From: Comamonas sp.
Lineage (GTDB): Bacteria; Pseudomonadota; Gammaproteobacteria; Burkholderiales; Burkholderiaceae_C
Reading direction: 5' to 3'
DNA length: 64,000 bases
NCBI GenBank assembly: GCA_021166775.1
Contig: JAJPEQ010000005.1
Span: 1 to 64,000 of the forward strand
Both the position numbers and the translations under genes were made by a program. Of this stretch, positions 59,944-64,000 are shown in pieces. The notes below the pieces were generated by a model that was not told the DNA's origin, did not search any database, and saw only the letters and a list, made by a program, of their open reading frames with translations. Numbering within the stretch: position 1 is the first letter of the stretch; each line of letters opens with the position of its first letter.

Positions 59944-62367
59944 TCACGCCCGACACGCCACCAGCGCGCGAAACTCCTGCGCCGACAACGCGCGCGAACA
60001 CAGAAATCCCTGGTACTGCGCGCAGCGCATCTGCTCGAGCGCCGCCCGCTGCCCCTCGGTTTCCACCCCCTCGGCCAGCACCTTCATGCGCAGCGCGCTG
60101 CCCATGTCCACCACCGCCTGCACGATGGCACGGTCGCCGTCGTCATCGGGCAGGCCACGGACGAAGGACTGGTCGATCTTGAGCTTGCCGATCTTCAGGC
60201 GCTTGAGGTAGGCGAGGCTCGAATACCCGGTTCCAAAATCGTCGATCGCGAGCTGCACCCCCGTGGCCGCGAGCGTGCCGATCAGGCCTTCCATTTCCTC
60301 GGCGTCGTTCAGCAACACGCTCTCGGTCAGTTCGAGCTCCAGCAGATGGGGCGGCAGACCATGGCGCGCCAGCAGCGTGCGCACCCGCTCGACGAAGCCC
60401 GGCTGGCGAAATTCCAGGGCGGAGACATTGACCGCCACCACCAGCCCGGCGCCGCCGCGCGCCCACTGCGCCGCATCGGCGACGGCGCGATCCATGACCC
60501 AGGCGCCCAGCGTGGCGATGTAGCCGCGCTCCTCCGCCAGGGGGATGAACTGCGATGGCGGAACGCTGCCCAGATGCGGATCGGTCCAGCGCAGCAGGGC
60601 TTCCGCGCCCAGGATGGCACCGGTGCGCACGTCCACCTGAGGCTGGTAGTGCACGGCCATGTGCCCCGCGGGCAGCGCCTGGCGCAAGGCGTGCTCAAGC
60701 TTCATGCGCGGCAGCAGGTCCGCATTCATGCTCGGCCGAAAGAATTCAAAGCTGCCGCGCCCGCGCTCCTTGGCTCGGTTCATCGCCGCATCGGCCTGGC
60801 TCACGAGTTCATCGGGCGTGCTCGCGTCCTGCGGGTACAGCGTGAGTCCGATGGTGCACTGCAGCGACAGCGTCATGTCGTCGATCACGCAGGGGCGCGC
60901 GACGGCATCCATCACACGCTGCGCCACCGTCTGCGCCGCCACCGCGTTGGCCGCATGCAGATACACGATGAATTCATCACCCCCCAGGCGGCACAGCATG
61001 TCCGAATGGTGCAGGCAGCCCAGCAGGCGCTGGGCCACCACGCGCAGCGCCCGATCGCCAAACGTGTGCCCAAGCGAGTCGTTGATGTTCTTGAAGCGAT
61101 CCAGATCCAGCAGCATCACGGCAAAGCCCGCGTGCCTTTCCCCCGCGTTTCCGATGGCCTCGGACATGCGCTGATTGAACGCGAGGCGATTGGGCAGGCC
61201 CGTGAGCGCGTCGCGCAGCGCCAGCTCCTCGATGCGCTGCTCGGCCGCATGCTGCGCCGTCAGGTCCTGCACGAAGCCGATGGATTGCGTGACCTGCCCC
61301 TGCGCATCGCGCAAGGCCACCCAGGACAGGTGCACCACGGCCCGGCCGCCATCGGCACGCGGCGGCAGGAAGAGCCGGCCTTCCCAGACCCTGCCCTCTT
61401 CCCAGGTGCCACGCACCTGCGCCCGCAGGCTGGCTTCTCCTTGCGCCAGGCTCAGGAACTGCCAGGCGGCGCAGCCCAGCGCCTCCCGCGCGGGCACACC
61501 CCAGAGCTGCTCGCAGCGCGGGTTCAGGCGCACGACTTCATCTTGCGCGTCGGCAACGAACACCGCCTCCAGACTCGCATCAAAGGCCAGCGCCGCAAGA
61601 CGCAACTCCGACTGCTGCCGCAGCTGCTCCGTGATGTCACGAAACAGGAACACGCGCCCGCCCGGATAGCCGTGCAGCCACAACGGCACGGCGCGGCGCT
61701 CCACCAGCCTGCCATCGGCGAACTGCAGCACGTCGTGCGCCTCGTGCATGGGCTCGCGCACCAGGGCCGACAACCGCTCGCGGTAAGCCTCGCCATCGGC
61801 CACGCATTCGAGCATGTGCGCCTGGATGGCGCTCTCGTCACGGTGCAGCAGCAGTGCCTCGGGCAAGCCCCAGAGTTCGGCCCAGGCGCGGTTGAAACCG
61901 GTGATTCGGCCCTGCAGGTCGCAACTGAGCATGCCGTCGGCCGTGGCATCCAGCGTGGCCGCCATCTGCTCGGCCTGCTCCTGCTGCTGGCGCTCGGCCT
62001 CATCCTCGAGCGAGCAATCGCGCATGCTCATCAGGAGCAGCCCCTCGGCCGCAGGTCCCGGCAACGCGCACACGCTGCGCTCGACCGCGAGGACATCGCC
62101 GCTGCCTGCGCAAAGGATGCTGGAGCGTGAACGGATGCCGCGCAGCAGCTCAGGGACGCTCTGGCCCCAGAAAATCTGGTCTTCCGGCGTGTTGGCCAGC
62201 TCCAGCACCGACGCGCCCACCATGGCGGACGGCTCACGCCCGGTCAACGCCCCCGCCGCACCATTGCAGTAGACGATCTGCAGCGTGGCCGCATCCACCA
62301 ACCATACGGCCATATCCAAAGCGTCCGGCACACCTTGCCAAATCGCCGCCGATGCGGGCAGTTTCAT
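59944..62367 (-). CDS. PAS-PAS-PAS-GGDEF-EAL cyclic-di-GMP signalling protein
   Basis: This 807-residue protein has about three PAS-type sensor domains in residues 10-365, separated by an EAERQQQEQAEQMAATLDAT linker helix. A GGDEF domain (about 375-540) follows, with LTGLPNRLAFNQRM, DLDRFKNINDSLGHTFGD and an intact RLGGDEF. An EAL domain (about 550-800) carries GAEALLRW, ELTESVLL, DDFGTGYSSLAYLKRLKI and KIDQSFVRGL. Both active sites look complete, so synthase and phosphodiesterase activity are possible. It is cytoplasmic with no membrane helix. The start overlaps the HD-GYP gene by four bases. Confidence 0.93.
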   Translation of the reverse strand: MKLPASAAIWQGVPDALDMAVWLVDAATLQIVYCNGAAGALTGREPSAMVGASVLELANTPEDQIFWGQSVPELLRGIRSRSSILCAGSGDVLAVERSVCALPGPAAEGLLLMSMRDCSLEDEAERQQQEQAEQMAATLDATADGMLSCDLQGRITGFNRAWAELWGLPEALLLHRDESAIQAHMLECVADGEAYRERLSALVREPMHEAHDVLQFADGRLVERRAVPLWLHGYPGGRVFLFRDITEQLRQQSELRLAALAFDASLEAVFVADAQDEVVRLNPRCEQLWGVPAREALGCAAWQFLSLAQGEASLRAQVRGTWEEGRVWEGRLFLPPRADGGRAVVHLSWVALRDAQGQVTQSIGFVQDLTAQHAAEQRIEELALRDALTGLPNRLAFNQRMSEAIGNAGERHAGFAVMLLDLDRFKNINDSLGHTFGDRALRVVAQRLLGCLHHSDMLCRLGGDEFIVYLHAANAVAAQTVAQRVMDAVARPCVIDDMTLSLQCTIGLTLYPQDASTPDELVSQADAAMNRAKERGRGSFEFFRPSMNADLLPRMKLEHALRQALPAGHMAVHYQPQVDVRTGAILGAEALLRWTDPHLGSVPPSQFIPLAEERGYIATLGAWVMDRAVADAAQWARGGAGLVVAVNVSALEFRQPGFVERVRTLLARHGLPPHLLELELTESVLLNDAEEMEGLIGTLAATGVQLAIDDFGTGYSSLAYLKRLKIGKLKIDQSFVRGLPDDDGDRAIVQAVVDMGSALRMKVLAEGVETEGQRAALEQMRCAQYQGFLCSRALSAQEFRALVACRA

Positions 62368-63710
62368 CGAGCCGCGCTCTCCGATGCCGGCTGGCGCGGC
62401 ATGCGCTCGAAGAAGTAGCACATCTGCTGCTCGGGCTGGAAGAACTCCAGCACCTCATCAGGCAGCGCATCGCACTTGACGCTGCGGCGTATGCCGCCTG
62501 CCGTGCCCGGCCCCAGGTCCAGCTCCTGCGCCTCGCTCGGCGACACGCCGGCCACGAACGGCAGCACGCACGGGCGCAACGGCGACTGCGCATTGCTCGC
62601 CACCACGCGCGCGAACCGCCCGTCGCCCAACTGCACGATGGAGCCCGGCGGATACACACCCATCATGCGGATGAAAGCGGCCAGTACCGTGGTCGGGTCA
62701 AAGCGCTTGCGCTCCTGGGAAAACAGGCGGGCCAGCGCCTCATGCGGCGTGTGTGACGCCTCCCCGTGCAGAGGGTTGCACAGGCGGTCGTAGCGATTGA
62801 CCAGCGCCAGGATCTGCCCGTGGCGACTGATCTGCGCGCCGCTGCTGCCTTTGGGAAAGCCGCTGCCGTCCACCATCTCGTGGTGCTCGCCTACGGCTTG
62901 CACCAGGTCGGCATCAAAACCCATGCGTTGGGCGATGACCATGGAGCGCTGCACGTGCTCCTCGTACAAACGCCTGTCGCCCAGCGACAGCGCCGCGCCG
63001 GGCGCGGCGATGTGCGCAGGCAGCTCGATCTTGCCGATATCGTGCAGCAGGCCCGCCGCCCCCAGGAGGCGCAGCGACGCGGCCCCCAGGTTCAACGACC
63101 GCCCGAGCAGCATGGCCAGCACCATCACGTTCACGCTGTGCTTGGCCTGGCGCTGCCCCGCCACCTGCGCCAGCAGGTGCACCGCGTAGTTCTCGGTCTC
63201 CATCAGCTCGGCAACGCCCGTGCGCACCCACTCCTGCACCCGCTCTCGCAGGGCTGTCGGCGTGGCCTGCACCCCGGCCACCACGTCGGCATAAAGGGCC
63301 GCCGCCTCCTGAAAGCGCGCGTGCGAACGCGACTGAAGAGTTGAATCGGCCTTGCGCGCCGCGCCGTCCCACGGCGCCGAAACCGCTGCACCAGGTCGGA
63401 CCGCAGGCTCGTCCGGGGGTTCGGCGTAAACCTCATCGGCCTGCACGGCCCCGCCCGGGGAGGCCGGAGCGGCCGCAACCTGCCCGGTCTCATCGCCCGC
63501 CACCACGCTTCTGGAGGGCACATAGCGAACCTCTCGCAGCCCAAGATCGCGCAGGATCTGAATCTGATCGAGCGATGCGATGCGAAAGCTGCTTGTCGGA
63601 AACGGATGGTTCATCCAACCGATTTCCAGCCGCACATACATGCCGACGCGGAGATCTTCGATATTGATCAGAACGGAATCGGGCACGTTAACGCCATTTC
63701 GCAAGTGCAT
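62364..63710 (-). CDS. HD-GYP c-di-GMP phosphodiesterase
   Basis: This 448-residue protein has an N-terminal DUF3391-like region (LINIEDLRVGMYVRLEIGWM) and a Pro/Ala-rich linker to about 130. The HD-GYP domain (about 170-340) contains GAAGLLHDIGKIELPAHI, GEHHEMVDGSGFPKGSSG (GYP-type loop with GSGFP) and ILALVNRYDRLCNP. Its stop overlaps the GGDEF-EAL start, so both enzymes of c-di-GMP turnover are coupled. The HD and GYP residues are intact, predicting full hydrolysis to GMP. Confidence 0.92.
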   Translation of the reverse strand: MHLRNGVNVPDSVLINIEDLRVGMYVRLEIGWMNHPFPTSSFRIASLDQIQILRDLGLREVRYVPSRSVVAGDETGQVAAAPASPGGAVQADEVYAEPPDEPAVRPGAAVSAPWDGAARKADSTLQSRSHARFQEAAALYADVVAGVQATPTALRERVQEWVRTGVAELMETENYAVHLLAQVAGQRQAKHSVNVMVLAMLLGRSLNLGAASLRLLGAAGLLHDIGKIELPAHIAAPGAALSLGDRRLYEEHVQRSMVIAQRMGFDADLVQAVGEHHEMVDGSGFPKGSSGAQISRHGQILALVNRYDRLCNPLHGEASHTPHEALARLFSQERKRFDPTTVLAAFIRMMGVYPPGSIVQLGDGRFARVVASNAQSPLRPCVLPFVAGVSPSEAQELDLGPGTAGGIRRSVKCDALPDEVLEFFQPEQQMCYFFERMPRQPASESAAR

Positions 63711-63959
63711 GCATCATCCCAGAATCCATGCTCGTGACATCGGCTTTCGTGAGGCTTGCAAACGAAAATTTGTCAAACCCGCCGAAAACAATCGCCAAGC
63801 CGTCGTTGATGGAGGCAGAACATGGGACCAAACCCACGTCCGTCATCTGAATCATGTACGAAAATGAGAGCATTGTAGGGGCTTGCCTGTAGAAAACGAG
63901 CGTTTCAGGCAATCTGGCTGGCGCACGCCGCGCCAGATCGGGCCACCGGAAACACACCC
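63711..63959. other. Intergenic region upstream of HD-GYP gene
   Basis: About 250 bases with no gene I can support. It is more AT-rich than the surroundings at 63760-63900. An inverted repeat, ATCTGGC (63912-63918) / GCCAGAT (63932-63938), may be an operator. It probably holds the HD-GYP promoter. Confidence 0.45.
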
Positions 63960-64000
63960 ATGCAAGGCTGGAGAGCGGCGGCGCCGTCCGGCGGTACGGA
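63960..64000 (+). CDS. Possible start of a right-edge gene (partial)
   Basis: ATG at 63960 opens a plus-strand frame (MQGWRAAAPSGGT) that runs off the window. It has a weak CGGAAA upstream. Thirteen residues are too few to assign a family. Confidence 0.2.
   Translation, partial: MQGWRAAAPSGGT

Noticed and set aside
63688-63957. Minus-strand ORF of 89 codons upstream of the HD-GYP gene
   Set aside because: No recognisable domain, overlaps the HD-GYP start and the presumed promoter, no good RBS.
1-64000. CRISPR array or prophage
   Set aside because: No regularly spaced identical repeats, cas genes or phage structural genes were seen on either strand.

Overview
The window is a high-GC chromosomal segment that most resembles a denitrifying or nitrate-respiring betaproteobacterium of the order Burkholderiales, probably family Comamonadaceae (Acidovorax/Alicycliphilus/Comamonas-like). 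The reasons are the narK1-narK2-narGHJI-ppiC order, the mltG-tmk-holB-pilZ-tatD cluster, and a short interspersed repeat (core GCGCTTG...CAAGCGC plus AGCTAT) that I associate with this family. No database search was possible, so taxonomy is an inference.

Positions 1-9166 are accessory. The left edge carries the first part of an integron integrase (minus strand), followed by a cassette array on the plus strand with three recognisable attC sites (564-623, 1713-1771, 2937-3062). The cassettes hold a DUF1010-like ORF, a two-gene lipoprotein cassette, a eukaryotic-like Ser/Thr protein kinase and a VIT/CCC1-type transporter. Then come a MAPEG-family protein, an orphan amino-acid-type solute-binding protein, an IS30 scar beside a broken LysR regulator, a four-gene operon (NADP-binding protein, DoxX, LigB/DODA-type dioxygenase, YpfH-type esterase), and IS3 debris ending next to tRNA-Lys.

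Positions 9167-27600 are mostly core: tRNA-Lys, tcdA, cpoB-pal-tolB (without tolQRA), msbA, an ankyrin protein, tatD-pilZ-holB-tmk-mltG, several alpha/beta hydrolases, a hotdog-thioesterase/GNAT fusion, an MscS channel, a secreted MhpD-like protein, and the cobalamin genes cobC and cobS.

Positions 27600-33450 hold a TonB-dependent receptor behind a possible Fur box, cobT, cobQ and a secreted His-rich four-helix-like protein. Positions 33446-48527 form a complete respiratory nitrate reductase locus: narK1, narK2, narG, narH, narJ, narI and a parvulin on one strand, then tehA, narL-narX and mobA. Transport, the membrane enzyme, its chaperone, the sensor pair and the last step of Mo-cofactor maturation therefore sit together.

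Positions 48528-59060 carry the second cobalamin block: cobC-type decarboxylase, cobD/cbiB, cobO, btuDCF, cobU and btuB under a cobalamin riboswitch. It is interrupted by ogt and an ECF sigma/anti-sigma module with a COG4315-like secreted protein. With cobS/cobT/cobQ/cobC, the window encodes corrinoid uptake, adenosylation and nucleotide-loop assembly. No early corrin-ring genes are seen, which fits salvage or a ring pathway located elsewhere. The right end holds a zapB-like/zapA pair, a very clear 6S RNA gene, and two overlapping cyclic-di-GMP genes (PAS-GGDEF-EAL and HD-GYP).

The most interesting points are the kinase and lipoprotein integron cassettes, the evidence that the DUF1010 ORF is a translation of a dispersed repeat plus an attC site, and two cobalamin genes (cobQ, cobC) that seem to carry repeat sequence in frame inside the coding region.
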